This document shows, piece by piece, positions 17,532-25,885 of a stretch of 64,000 bases of DNA. The stretch comes from JAWKIJ01 sp041394325. Lineage in GTDB: Bacteria > Actinomycetota > Acidimicrobiia > Acidimicrobiales > Microtrichaceae. The first letter of the stretch is position 1. Each line of letters starts with the position of its first letter. Location of the stretch: NCBI GenBank assembly GCA_041394325.1, contig JAWKIJ010000001.1, positions 1,550,001 to 1,614,000 of the forward strand, read 5' to 3'. A program made the translations under genes and the position numbers. The notes below the pieces were generated by a model. It was not told the DNA's origin and did no database searches. It saw only the letters and a list, made by a program, of their open reading frames with translations.

Positions 17532-18050
17532 GTGCCGATCTACGCGTTGGGTGACCAGGTCCCGCAGATCCATCCCGACGCGTACGTGCATCCCGACGCG
17601 GTCGTGATCGGTTCGGTCACGATCGGCGCCGGCTCGTCGGTGTGGCCGACCGCCGTGTTGCGGGGGGACGATGGCCGGATCGACGTCGGGGAGCGGTCCT
17701 CTGTCCAGGACGGGACGATCGTGCACACGACGCCGTTCCACCCCACGATCATCGGCAACGAGTGCACGATCGGCCACAACGTCCACCTCGAGGGGTGTCG
17801 GATCGAGGACAAGGCGCTGGTCGGCAGCGGTGCGGTGGTCCTGCACGAGGTCGTGGTCGGGCGCGAGGCGCTGGTCGGGGCGTGTGCGATGGTGCCCAAC
17901 CGCACGGTGATCCCACCGCTTGCCAGGGCGCTCGGAGTGCCGGTGACGATCACGGAGGACGCGGTCGTCCCGGGGTGGTTCGACCTCGGGTGGCAGTCCT
18001 ACGTACATCGCGCCGAGCGGTTCCGCCGGGAGTTGCACCAACTCGCGTAA
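17532..18050 (+). CDS. Gamma-carbonic-anhydrase-like left-handed beta-helix protein
   Basis: 172 aa from GTG 17532. Hexapeptide repeats (PDAVVIGSVTIGAGSSVWP, GNECTIGHNVHLEGC, KALVGSGAVVLHEVVVG) form a left-handed beta-helix. In canonical family members the metal ligands are a His in the QDGTIVH region plus GH and a His five residues later. Here the sequence is GHNVHLEGC: the +5 position is Glu and a His sits at +3. Zinc or iron binding may be altered. It may be a CO2 hydratase or an acyl-CoA-related homologue such as PaaY; I cannot choose. Confidence 0.8.
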   Translation: MPIYALGDQVPQIHPDAYVHPDAVVIGSVTIGAGSSVWPTAVLRGDDGRIDVGERSSVQDGTIVHTTPFHPTIIGNECTIGHNVHLEGCRIEDKALVGSGAVVLHEVVVGREALVGACAMVPNRTVIPPLARALGVPVTITEDAVVPGWFDLGWQSYVHRAERFRRELHQLA

Positions 18051-18069
18051 CGCCCGGTGTTAACGGAAG

Positions 18070-18105
18070 TTGACAACTACTAGGAATAGCCCTAGACATT
18101 CGTAG
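18070..18105 (+). promoter_or_regulatory. Promoter and candidate iron operator of the haem-uptake operon
   Basis: TTGACA at 18070-18075, a 17-bp spacer and TAGACA at 18093-18098 form a sigma70-type promoter whose start point would fall at about ATG 18106. The spacer contains the inverted repeat CTAGG-AATAGC-CCTAG (18080-18095), which overlaps the -10. This is well placed for a repressor. Its spacing is 3 bp shorter than the DtxR/IdeR consensus, so the assignment to the downstream DtxR-type regulator is inference. Confidence 0.6.
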
Positions 18106-19181
18106 ATGTTCGGCATGCCTAACGCCCGCGTCATCGCGGGTGCCCTGGCGTCGATGCTGTTGCTGCTCGGGGCATGTACCCGGGGCGCGGCCTCGGGTGC
18201 GGAGGGCTCTGAGGCCGGAGGCTGGCGTTGCCCCGGTCCGGTGACGGCGGAGTCGGGTGCGACCTTCCGGTCGTTGGATCCGCCGCCGGTTCCGTCGCTG
18301 CCGGTCGTGGTCACCGACAAGTCGGGCGAGCAGGTGAGGATCACCGACGCGAGCCGGATCCTCGCTCTCGACACCTACGGAACGCTCGCGACGACCGTGT
18401 ACGCGTTGGGTCTCGGCGACCGTCTCGTCGGCCGAGACATCTCCACTGCCGTCCCGCGCTCGGGTCGTTGCCGGTCGTGACGGCCAACGGGCACAACCTC
18501 AATGCCGAGGCGATCCTCGCCCTGGCACCCACCGTGATCCTGACCGACTACACGATCGGGCCGGTCGAGGTGCAGATGCAACTGCGCGACGCCGGGATCC
18601 CCGTGGTCGTGCTCGACGACCGCCGTACCGCCGACACCGTCACCTCCCAGATCCACGAGGTCTCCGAGGCGCTCGGCGTCCCCGAGGCGGGTGAGCAGCT
18701 CGCCGAGCGGACCGCGAAGGAGATCCCGGCCGCCCGGCAGCGGGTCGACCGGCTCCGCTCCGTCAACGGGCAGCGCTCCCCACGTGCGGTCTTCCTCTAT
18801 CTGCGTGGACGATCCGGAACCTACGACTGGTTCGGCAAGGACACGGGTGCCGACGACCTCATCGCGGCCCTCGGGGCGACCGATGTTGCCACCGCCTCGG
18901 GGGTGAAGGGCTACCAGCCCCTCAATGCCGAGGCGCTGGCCGCCGCCGCGCCGGACGTCGTACTCGTGATGACCGATGGGCTGGCTTCGGTCGGCGGTGT
19001 CGACGGTCTGCTGGGCCTACCCGGGGTCGCGGAGACCCCCGCGGGCCGGACGAGGTGCGTGATCGACATGGCCGATACCGAGATCCTCTCGTTCGGAACC
19101 CGGTTCGCGCCGACCATCGACGCGTTGGGTGACGCTCTGTACCGGAGCGGTGCCGTCGCCGAACAGGCGGCGCGACGGTGA
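18106..19181 (+). CDS. hmuT: Haemin ABC transporter substrate-binding lipoprotein (one frameshift)
   Basis: 358 aa after restoring one C in the CCC at 18453-18455. The lipobox LLGAC (residues about 20-24) follows a basic N-terminus. VGRDISTAVP, then GHNLNAEAILALAPT, is characteristic of HmuT-type haem-binding proteins of the BtuF/FhuD fold: two lobes joined by a long helix. It is expected to receive haem at the outer face of the membrane and pass it to HmuU. ATG 18106 is at the predicted transcription start; ATG 18115 is an alternative start. Its stop overlaps the hmuU start as GTGA. Confidence 0.85.
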
Positions 19182-20254
19182 CCGTCACGTACCGCGCCGT
19201 CGAGCCCCCGACGTTGCCGGCGCCCAGGACGTCGAGGTCGGTTCCGGTGATCACCGTGCTCGGTGTCGCGGTCGTGATCGGTGTCGTCGTGTCCGCGGGG
19301 ACCGGTCAGTACGCTCTCGGCCTCGATCGCGTCGTCTCGTCGCTGATCGCGCGCATCTCCCGCACGGGGAGCGGAGGCCTCGACGCGGCCGCCGAGTCCG
19401 TGCTGTGGGACGTTCGGATGCCGCGGCTCGTGATGGCGGTGCTGGTCGGAGCCGCGCTCGGGGTGGCCGGCGCCCTGATGCAGGGCCTGTTCCGCAACCC
19501 GTTGGCGGAGCCCGCCGTCGTCGGCGTCTCCTCCGGAGCGGCGGTGGGCGCCTGTGTCGCGATCGTCTCGGGTATCAACCTGATGGGCTCCCTGACGGCG
19601 CCGGTCGCCGCGTTCGCGGGAGCGGTCACCGCGACCGCCGCGGTCTATCTGCTCTCGCGTTCGACCGGTCACGCCGATACCTCCGGTGTCGTGCTCATGG
19701 GTGTGGCCGTCAACGCGATCGCTGCCGCCGGCATCGGCGTCGCGGTGGTGGCGGCAGGGCCGCGCGCACGGCAGGACATCCTGTTCTGGCAACTCGGCTC
19801 GCTCAACGGCACCCGCTGGGTCGCGGTCGGCGCGGCGCTTCCGCTGCTCGTCGTCGGCCTCGTGGCCGCGGTGCTGTTGTCGCGTTCGTTGGACCTGTTG
19901 TCGCTGGGCGAGTCGACGGCCCGCCACCTCGGCGTCGACGTCGAGCGCAGCCAGGTTGCCGCGATCGCCACGGTGGCACTGCTCGTCGGTCCGGCCACCG
20001 CATTCTGCGGGATCATCGGCTTCGTCGGCCTGGTGGTCGCCCACGCCCTCCGGATTGTGCTGGGCCCGCGGCACCGCCCCCTGATCATCGGCAGCGCGCT
20101 CGGTGGTGCCCTCGTGATGGTGGTCGCGGACACCGCAGCACGAACCGCCGTGGCCCATGCCGAGCTCCCTGTCGGAATGCTCACCGCTCTGGTCGGCGGA
20201 CCCGTCTTCCTTCTGCTGTTGCGCCGGCGCAAGACGCTGGGGGTACCACGGTGA
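19178..20254 (+). CDS. hmuU: Haemin ABC transporter permease
   Basis: 358 aa, FecCD/BtuC family with about ten membrane helices. RMPRLVMAVLVGAALGVAGALMQG-type opening (VRMPRLVMAVLVGAALGV), NPLAEPAVVGVSSGAAVGA, and GFVGLVVAHALR are all family landmarks; the last contacts the ATPase. It is coupled to both neighbours by 4-nt GTGA overlaps. The product forms a homodimer in the membrane. Confidence 0.92.
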   Translation: MTVTYRAVEPPTLPAPRTSRSVPVITVLGVAVVIGVVVSAGTGQYALGLDRVVSSLIARISRTGSGGLDAAAESVLWDVRMPRLVMAVLVGAALGVAGALMQGLFRNPLAEPAVVGVSSGAAVGACVAIVSGINLMGSLTAPVAAFAGAVTATAAVYLLSRSTGHADTSGVVLMGVAVNAIAAAGIGVAVVAAGPRARQDILFWQLGSLNGTRWVAVGAALPLLVVGLVAAVLLSRSLDLLSLGESTARHLGVDVERSQVAAIATVALLVGPATAFCGIIGFVGLVVAHALRIVLGPRHRPLIIGSALGGALVMVVADTAARTAVAHAELPVGMLTALVGGPVFLLLLRRRKTLGVPR

Positions 20255-21147
20255 GAACCCGATCGAGGACCGCGACCCGTTCGGGCTGGCGCACCCTGCT
20301 GTCACCGGGGGCCGGGGCGCGAGTGCCGGAGGTTTCCCTACCCGGGGTCGAGCGGATCTCCGCACGGCATCTGACCGTCACCAGCGGCCACACCGTCCTG
20401 CTCGACGACGTGGACGTGCGGGTGCTGGCCGGTGAGGTCCTCGTCGTGGTCGGTCCCAACGGGGCGGGCAAGTCGACGCTGCTCGCCGCCCTCGCCGGCG
20501 ACATCCCCAACGGCGCGCACCGCGAGGGAGACGTCCTCCTCGGGGGGCGTCCGATCGAGGACTGGAGCGCCGTGGAACAGGCGATGCGGCGGGCCGTACT
20601 GCCCCAGGCGCACACGGTCGGCTTCGGATTCGATGCCCGCGATGTCGTGGCGATGGGCCGCGCTCCGTGGCGCGACCACCTCGGCGACGATGACGACGCG
20701 GTCGTCGCGGACGCGATGGCGCGGACCGAGACCACCCATCTGGCGCACCGCGACGTCACGTCGTTGTCGGGGGGCGAGCGCGCTCGGGTGGCCTTCGCGC
20801 GGTGTCTCGCGCAGGCGACGGGGGTGCTCCTGTTGGACGAGCCCATCGCGGCGCTCGACCTTCGTCATCAGGTCGCGTTGCTCGATCAGGTGGACGCCGC
20901 GGCGAAGGCGGGTGCAGGCGTCGTGGTGGTGATGCACGACCTGGGCCTCGCGGCGCGGATCGCGACGAAGGTGCTCGTCCTCGCGGACGGCCGCGTGCGT
21001 GCCGTCGGCACGCCTTCGGAGGTGTTCACAGAGGCGTTGCTCGCCGAGGTCTACGGCTGTGCCGTCGACGTGTTCGGCAGCCCACGGGACGGATCGCCGG
21101 TGATCCTGCCCGCAACCGACAGGAGGTCCGATGTCGTCCGTTCCTGA
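20251..21147 (+). CDS. hmuV: Haemin ABC transporter ATP-binding protein
   Basis: 298 aa from GTG 20251. Walker A VGPNGAGKST, signature LSGGERARVAFAR, Walker B GVLLLDEPIAALD and the H-loop MHDLG are intact. A 35-residue N-terminal extension precedes the ATPase domain. It powers haem import with HmuU. Its last 17 nt overlap the following surface-protein gene, whose ATG 21131 is preceded by AGGAGG. Confidence 0.92.
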   Translation: MRTRSRTATRSGWRTLLSPGAGARVPEVSLPGVERISARHLTVTSGHTVLLDDVDVRVLAGEVLVVVGPNGAGKSTLLAALAGDIPNGAHREGDVLLGGRPIEDWSAVEQAMRRAVLPQAHTVGFGFDARDVVAMGRAPWRDHLGDDDDAVVADAMARTETTHLAHRDVTSLSGGERARVAFARCLAQATGVLLLDEPIAALDLRHQVALLDQVDAAAKAGAGVVVVMHDLGLAARIATKVLVLADGRVRAVGTPSEVFTEALLAEVYGCAVDVFGSPRDGSPVILPATDRRSDVVRS

Positions 21148-22337
21148 GCACACCCCGCGGCTCCGATCCGCGGTGGGGATGATGCTGTGCGGCGCGGCGC
21201 TCACCGCGTGGCTCGGTCTGTCGCCGGCCGTCGCGGGTGCGGCAACGCCTTCGCTGGTGGTGACGCCAACCGCGGTGTCCGCCACCGGCCCGACGACGGT
21301 GACCGTGCGTGGGTCCGACTATCTGGTCCCTCCGCACGCGGAGGGCACCAACGTCGCGGGCGGGGTCTACGTCCTGTTCGGCTGGGTGGCCTCCAACGTC
21401 GCGTGGGGACCGAGCGCCAGGAACGCTGTCGACTCCAACGGGCAGTTCGGTGTGACGTACAGCTATCCGGGCGAGGGGGGCTCGGGTGAGACCCGCGACG
21501 ACGGGAGCGGCAGCAATCGTTTCGTCTCCTTCACCAACGGGGGTGTCTCGGGGAGCTCGACCGCGTTCCACATGGATGCGAAGGGGAACTGGTCGACCAC
21601 CATCACGATCGCCGGCCCCGTCTACCAGTGGACCGATCCGGGAACCGGCCGCACGGCGACCGTGGACTGCCGGGTCGTGCAGTGCGGCATCTACACCTTC
21701 GGTGCACACGGCCGTGAGCCCCACCAATGAGCGTTGCGCCCCGGTCGTGTTCACGGGCGCCCCCGCGGCGCCGACGACCCGTGCTCCCGCGGCGTCCTCG
21801 AATGCGTCATCGGGCGCGTCGAGTTCGTCAGCGGCCGGCTCCGTCCCCTCCGCGGGGTCGACCGCGACCGCGGGGACCGCGTCGAGGTCCGGGGCGACAA
21901 CCCCGGCAAGGGCCGGAGCGACATCCGGTGCGGCGACCGCGGGCACCATCGCCACCGCTGGTGCCTCGTCGGAGGGTACGGGTGATCCCGCGGTCGGCGC
22001 GGCGACGGCCACCGCAGAGTCGGGGGAGGCCGCATCGACGGACCCGTCGGCACCCGACACGACCGGCGATCCCACCTCCGATTCCTCCGAGGTGGGATCG
22101 ACAGCCCGCACCGCCCGCACGGGCCGGCGTGTCGATCCCGACGAGGCCAGGCTCGCCGCGTCGCGGGCCGGGACCGGTGTGAACAGTTCCACGAGCGCGG
22201 CCCGCACTGCGGGATGGCTGCTCGCAGTCCTCGGCACGGCCCTCATCGCAGGGTCGGCCGTGTGGGTCCGTCGTCGCGGTGCGACCCGGACCGCAACCAA
22301 CCAACCAACCAGAATCCGTAAGGAGCCAACTCGATGA
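21131..22337 (+). CDS. Surface-anchored protein of the haem-uptake operon (frameshift near 21703-21710)
   Basis: About 402 aa if two bases (a CA step) are missing in GGTGCACACGG. AGGAGG precedes ATG 21131. A signal peptide (residues 1-38) ends near VAGAATPS; the globular part (about 40-205) has an Ig/neocarzinostatin-like opening SLVVTPTAVSATGPTTVTV and an end VDCRVVQCGIYTFGAH. A Ser/Ala/Thr-rich stalk of about 130 residues leads to a membrane helix (GWLLAVLGTALIAGSAVWV) and a basic tail. There is no LPXTG. Location between hmuV and an HtaA gene suggests it binds or relays haem outside the cell. TGA overlaps the next ATG as ATGA. Confidence 0.65.
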
Positions 22338-23266
22338 TCACACGTGACCGCCTTCGCCCAACGGTGCGACGGCTCGCCACCCTCACCCTCTCGGCGGGGC
22401 TCGTCGCCACGGCGTGCGCCCCCGAGGAACCCGGGCCGACGACCACCACCACAACCACGGCACCGTCGACGGTTCGTACGCTGACCGACGCCACCTTCGA
22501 GTGGACCGTCAGCCGGGAGACCGACCACGGGACCTTCGCGCCCGGTGAGGTCAACTACTGGTCGGCGGGTCAGTCCGACAGCACCGAGGCGACCTACAAG
22601 GCGACCGACGGCAACGCGACCGTTCTGAAGCGCAACGCGTCGGGAACCTACGTGCCCATCGCCAGTGAGCCCTCCGTGAGCTGGGCGAACCGCACCCGCA
22701 GCGGCGACGGGACGCCCGTCACCGCGACGAGTGCCAACTATCTCGGTCAGAAGGTCCGCTTCACCGGTGGGACCGGAACGCTGGATCGGGCCACCGGCGC
22801 ATCGACGATCCAATGGACGGGGTCGTTCAGTATCAACTTCTACGGCCGCTACGTGCCGTTCTGGATCACCAACCCGAAGCTGGTGGTGGATGCATCCGGT
22901 CACGGCACGATCACCGCGTCCGTCGCAGGGTTCGCATCCAGCCTCGACAACCCCGACGTCCGAACGCCCCTGCCGTCGACCCAGGTCGTGATCGCGGACC
23001 TTCCCTCCGTGGCCGGCAACAACGACACCGGCTTCACCGCCGCGACCGGCTATCTCGGCAACGTCGTGACACCTCCCGCCCCGGCGGGACCGCAGGTCGC
23101 CAAGACGGCGGCCAACAGCGCGTGGTGGGGAGCCTGGCCGCAGAGCTTCGTCGACTTCCAGGCGGCGACCGGCCTCGGCGCCTACTGGTACACGAGCGGC
23201 GGTTTCACCGACATCAAGAAGCCGCAGGAGCCCGTCACTGTCGCCTACAACCTGGGCGCTTCGTGA
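22334..23266 (+). CDS. HtaA-domain haem-binding lipoprotein
   Basis: 310 aa. The lipobox-like ATAC at residues about 25-28 is followed by a TTTTTTT stretch and then one HtaA domain (about 45-240): LTDATFEWTVS, VRFTGGTGTLDR, then FYGRYVPFWITNPKLVV and a STSLDNP-like segment (SSLDNPDVRT). HtaA domains of corynebacteria bind haem or haemoglobin at the cell surface and hand it to HmuT. The C-terminal AWWGAWPQSFVDFQ may be part of the domain's edge. It starts at ATG 22334 with a GGAG-type ribosome-binding site and is coupled to the haem oxygenase gene. Confidence 0.8.
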   Translation: MITRDRLRPTVRRLATLTLSAGLVATACAPEEPGPTTTTTTTAPSTVRTLTDATFEWTVSRETDHGTFAPGEVNYWSAGQSDSTEATYKATDGNATVLKRNASGTYVPIASEPSVSWANRTRSGDGTPVTATSANYLGQKVRFTGGTGTLDRATGASTIQWTGSFSINFYGRYVPFWITNPKLVVDASGHGTITASVAGFASSLDNPDVRTPLPSTQVVIADLPSVAGNNDTGFTAATGYLGNVVTPPAPAGPQVAKTAANSAWWGAWPQSFVDFQAATGLGAYWYTSGGFTDIKKPQEPVTVAYNLGAS

Positions 23267-23925
23267 CGATCGCAGAGGTCTCGGAGGCGTCGGGCCTTGC
23301 CCGGCGCCTCCGAGACGCCACCGCCGCCGCGCACCGCTCCGCGTCGCGGGGCGGGCTCAACGACCGGATCATGTCCGGCACGATCACCGTCGAGGAGTAC
23401 ACGGCGATGCTCGGACAGCTCTGGCACGTGTATCACGTCCTGGAGTTGGCAACGGACGTTCTCGGCGACGATCCGGTCGCCGCCCAATTCGTCGACCGGC
23501 GTCTCGACCGCGCCCCGTTGCTGGAGGCCGACCTCGACGCCCTGGGCATGGACCGCTCCCGACCGCCGGCACCGTTGCCGGAGACCGAGCCCTACCTCGA
23601 CCGGCTCGCTTCGGTCGCGGCCACGGATCCGGTTGCGTTCGTCGCCCATCACTACACGCGGTACCTGGGCGACCTGTCCGGTGGCCAGTACATGGGTCGG
23701 CGGGTGGAGGAACATCTCGACCTCGGGCCCGAGAGCGGTACGGGCTGGTATCACTTCGAGGCGATCTCGGACCCCGATGCCTACAAGGCGGAGTACCGGG
23801 CACGTCTGGATCGCGTCGAGCTCGGCGACGTCGGTGAGCGCAGGCTGGTGGAGGAGGTGCTCGTCGCGTACGAGCTGAACCAGCGAATGCTCGACGGGAT
23901 CGATCGGCTGGGCCGCGGAGCGTGA
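23263..23925 (+). CDS. hmuO: Haem oxygenase
   Basis: 220 aa from GTG 23263. The proximal haem ligand is the His in ATAAAHRSAS (about residue 24), and LGDLSGGQYMG is the distal-helix signature of the canonical HO family. It cleaves haem to biliverdin, CO and ferrous iron, releasing iron from haem imported by HmuTUV. A 4-nt GTGA overlap joins it to both neighbours. Confidence 0.92.
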   Translation: MTIAEVSEASGLARRLRDATAAAHRSASRGGLNDRIMSGTITVEEYTAMLGQLWHVYHVLELATDVLGDDPVAAQFVDRRLDRAPLLEADLDALGMDRSRPPAPLPETEPYLDRLASVAATDPVAFVAHHYTRYLGDLSGGQYMGRRVEEHLDLGPESGTGWYHFEAISDPDAYKAEYRARLDRVELGDVGERRLVEEVLVAYELNQRMLDGIDRLGRGA

Positions 23926-24212
23926 GCGCCGTGTCCTCGTGGCTGTCGAGTGACGTGATCGAGGCCATCACCTCACACATGAACTCCGAGCACGTCGACG
24001 ACAGCCTGATCATCGTCCGGAGCCACGGAGGAGTCCCCGATGCGACCGGGGCGCTCGTGGCCCACCTCGACGAGCGTTCGATCACCTTCAGCGTCGACAG
24101 GCCGGACGGACCGGCGGGGACGGTGGTCGTGCCGTGGCCCGCGCCCGTGGCCGAGCGCGCCGACATCCGTCGGGAACTGGTCGCACTCGTCGAGTCGGCG
24201 GGAGGTCGTTGA
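23922..24212 (+). CDS. DUF2470 protein, HugZ-C-terminal-like
   Basis: 96 aa from GTG 23922. VIEAITSHMNSEHVDDSL matches the DUF2470 opening (HMN.DH), the same module that forms the C-terminal domain of HugZ-type haem oxygenases and some PPOX haem-utilisation proteins. Here it stands alone directly after a canonical haem oxygenase, so it may help haem binding or release of product. It is coupled by GTGA to hmuO. Confidence 0.75.
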   Translation: MSAVSSWLSSDVIEAITSHMNSEHVDDSLIIVRSHGGVPDATGALVAHLDERSITFSVDRPDGPAGTVVVPWPAPVAERADIRRELVALVESAGGR

Positions 24213-24220
24213 CCGGCTCC

Positions 24221-24226
24221 TAGGAT
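24221..24226 (+). promoter_or_regulatory. Leaderless -10 box (TAGGAT)
   Basis: TAGGAT is followed by 6 nt and ATG 24233, so the regulator can be expressed apart from the haem operon. CCTAGG at 24219-24224 overlaps it and could allow autoregulation. Confidence 0.5.
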
Positions 24227-24232
24227 GCGTCG

Positions 24233-24907
24233 ATGGCCGAGTGGCATCCTGCGGCGGAGGAGTACTGCGAGGCCATCTTCGAGTTGGGCGAGGACCACAT
24301 CGACGTGGTGCAGGCCCGGATCGCCGAGCGCGTGGGGGTGTCTCGGGCAGCGGTGTCCCTGATGGTGCGTCGTCTCGACCGTGACGGTCTCGTCGAGATC
24401 GAAGAGGGCCGGATCTCCCTCAGTGCCGACGGGCTCGCGCTGGCGGAGCGGGTCGTCCGTCGTCACCGCCTCGCCGAGCGGCTGCTCACCGACATGTTGG
24501 GGCTCACCTGGGCAGAGGCGCACCACGAGGCGGGCAAGTGGGAGCACGTGATCAGCCCGCGCGTCGAACGCGCGATGGCCGAACTGCTCGGTGACCCGAC
24601 CACCTGCCCCCACGGCAATCCAATCCCCGGATCCGGTTACGCGCCCCCCGACGTGCGGGCCCTCACCGACATCGAGGTCGGAGGTCGGTTCGTGGTCGAG
24701 CGGATCACCGAGACGTTGGAGTCCACCGAGGGTCTGCTCGACTTCCTCGAGACGGCCGGCATCAAGCCCGGTAGGCCCGGGACCGTGACGGCCCACTCTC
24801 CCGACGGCACCGTGACCGTCGCGCTCGGCGACCGGACGGTCGGGGTCGGCGTGTTCGCCGCGGATCGGATCCTCGTGGCCGACGGGTCGGAGCGATCCGT
24901 CGGTTGA
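24233..24907 (+). CDS. DtxR/IdeR-family iron-dependent regulator
   Basis: 224 aa, the full three-domain length. A winged helix-turn-helix (residues about 1-70; VQARIAERVGVSRAAVSLMVRRL) is followed by the dimer/metal domain with AHHEAGKWEHVISPRVE and CPHGNPIPG, and an SH3-like domain (PGTVTAHSPDGTVTV..VGVGVFAADRILV). With ferrous iron it should bind operators and control iron genes. Its position after the haem cluster and before bfd-bfr, together with the IdeR-like box at 25006-25024, supports an iron rather than a manganese role. MntR-like function is possible. Confidence 0.88.
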   Translation: MAEWHPAAEEYCEAIFELGEDHIDVVQARIAERVGVSRAAVSLMVRRLDRDGLVEIEEGRISLSADGLALAERVVRRHRLAERLLTDMLGLTWAEAHHEAGKWEHVISPRVERAMAELLGDPTTCPHGNPIPGSGYAPPDVRALTDIEVGGRFVVERITETLESTEGLLDFLETAGIKPGRPGTVTAHSPDGTVTVALGDRTVGVGVFAADRILVADGSERSVG

Positions 24908-24988
24908 GGCCGGCGGCCGTGTGGTCCGATGACGTCACCGGTCACGTCGACCGCGGGTCCGGTCCGCGAGGGCGGCGCGTTCGACGGG

Positions 24989-25024
24989 TTGACCCGACAA
25001 CGATGGTAGGTATGCTTAACCCTC
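24989..25024 (+). promoter_or_regulatory. bfd-bfr promoter with overlapping IdeR-like iron box
   Basis: TTGACC (24989-24994), a 16-bp spacer and TATGCT (25011-25016) form a promoter. GTAGGTATGCTTAACCCTC (25006-25024) agrees with 11 of 19 positions of the IdeR/DtxR consensus, including TAGGT and TTAACC at the correct spacing, and covers the -10. This placement predicts repression by the iron-loaded regulator. Confidence 0.65.
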
Positions 25025-25083
25025 GTGGGTGTGCAGCGGCGTCTCCAGGAGCCTGGTCCGGCGTCGGGAGCGGGTGGCCGACG

Positions 25084-25269
25084 ATGATCGTGTGCCATTG
25101 TCATCGGCTCAACGACCGCGACATCGCTGCGGCGGTGTCGGACGGGGCCAACGACCTCGACGATCTGGGAAGGGCATGCCGCGCGGGTACCGACTGCGGT
25201 GGTTGCCTCGACCGCCTCGAGGCGATCATGGCGGAGGTGGCGGTCACCCTCCTGCCCCGAGCGTCGTAA
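25084..25269 (+). CDS. bfd: Bacterioferritin-associated ferredoxin-like [2Fe-2S] protein
   Basis: 61 aa. The four cysteines are arranged as CHC near the N-terminus (residues about 4 and 6) and CRAGTDCGGC, the Bfd-type Cys-x-Cys...Cys-x2-Cys pattern. Bfd delivers electrons to bacterioferritin to mobilise stored iron, consistent with bfr 49 nt downstream. ATG 25084 is chosen because the ferredoxin homology begins there, although the frame is open further upstream. Confidence 0.88.
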   Translation: MIVCHCHRLNDRDIAAAVSDGANDLDDLGRACRAGTDCGGCLDRLEAIMAEVAVTLLPRAS

Positions 25270-25318
25270 GGTTCGGACCCTGGACGACCGCACCACGCGG
25301 TGCAGGGGAGGAACGGCA

Positions 25319-25786
25319 ATGGATGGATCACCCGCGGTGGTCGAGGTGCTCAACGAGATCCTCACCGCAGAGCTCACGGCCATCAACCAGTACTTCGTCC
25401 ACTCGAAGTTGTGCGAGTCGTGGGGCTACTCCGCTCTGGCCTCCAAGGCACGGGAGGAGTCGATCGACGAGATGCACGACGCCGACCGGATCATCGAGCG
25501 GATCCTCTTCCTCGGCGGCGTCCCGAACCTGCAGCGTCTCGGTTCGGTCGGGGTCGGCGAGTCGGTGCCCGAGCAGTTCGCCCTGGACCTCGAGGTCGAG
25601 CGCGCCGCCATCGAGCGGTACAACCGCGCGATCGCCCTCGCGGTCGAATCCGGCGACAACGGCACCCGCGAACTTCTCGAACGCCACCTCGTCGGCGAGG
25701 AACGCCACGCGGACTGGGTCGAGACCCAGATCGGTGTGATCGGCCAGATCGGCCTGGAGAACTATCTCGCCCAACAGCTCGGTTGA
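25319..25786 (+). CDS. bfr: Bacterioferritin
   Basis: 155 aa, preceded by GGGGAGGAA. It aligns without gaps to E. coli Bfr over the first 100 residues. Ferroxidase residues Glu18, Tyr25, Glu51, Glu94 and the later ExxH pair are kept, as is haem-ligand Met52. At positions 53-54 the usual Lys/Arg-His is His-Asp (DEMHDAD), so the ferroxidase ligand His54 is Asp here. It would form a 24-subunit iron store. It is co-transcribed with bfd. Confidence 0.92.
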   Translation: MDGSPAVVEVLNEILTAELTAINQYFVHSKLCESWGYSALASKAREESIDEMHDADRIIERILFLGGVPNLQRLGSVGVGESVPEQFALDLEVERAAIERYNRAIALAVESGDNGTRELLERHLVGEERHADWVETQIGVIGQIGLENYLAQQLG

Positions 25787-25822
25787 TCCGCACTCGGGCG
25801 GCCGCGCCCGGGATCGAGGTTG

Positions 25823-25843
25823 TTACTATCCCGATAGGAGAAA
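25823..25843 (+). promoter_or_regulatory. Candidate sufB promoter/operator
   Basis: TTACTATCCCGATAGGAGAAA contains a CTATC-CC-GATAG inverted repeat overlapping TACTAT (25825-25830), a possible -10. TTACT and GATAGGAGAAA recur in the opposite orientation at 27874-27897. SufB starts 43 nt downstream. Confidence 0.5.
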
Positions 25844-25885
25844 TCCAGCGATCGCCGGCGGCGCGGTCGAGTCTCCGGGAGCGCC

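Noticed and set aside
19129..21147. A single 672-aa open frame covering hmuU and hmuV
   Set aside because: Its first 370 codons are the wrong frame of hmuU, whose own frame shows clear FecCD motifs; hmuV starts at GTG 20251.
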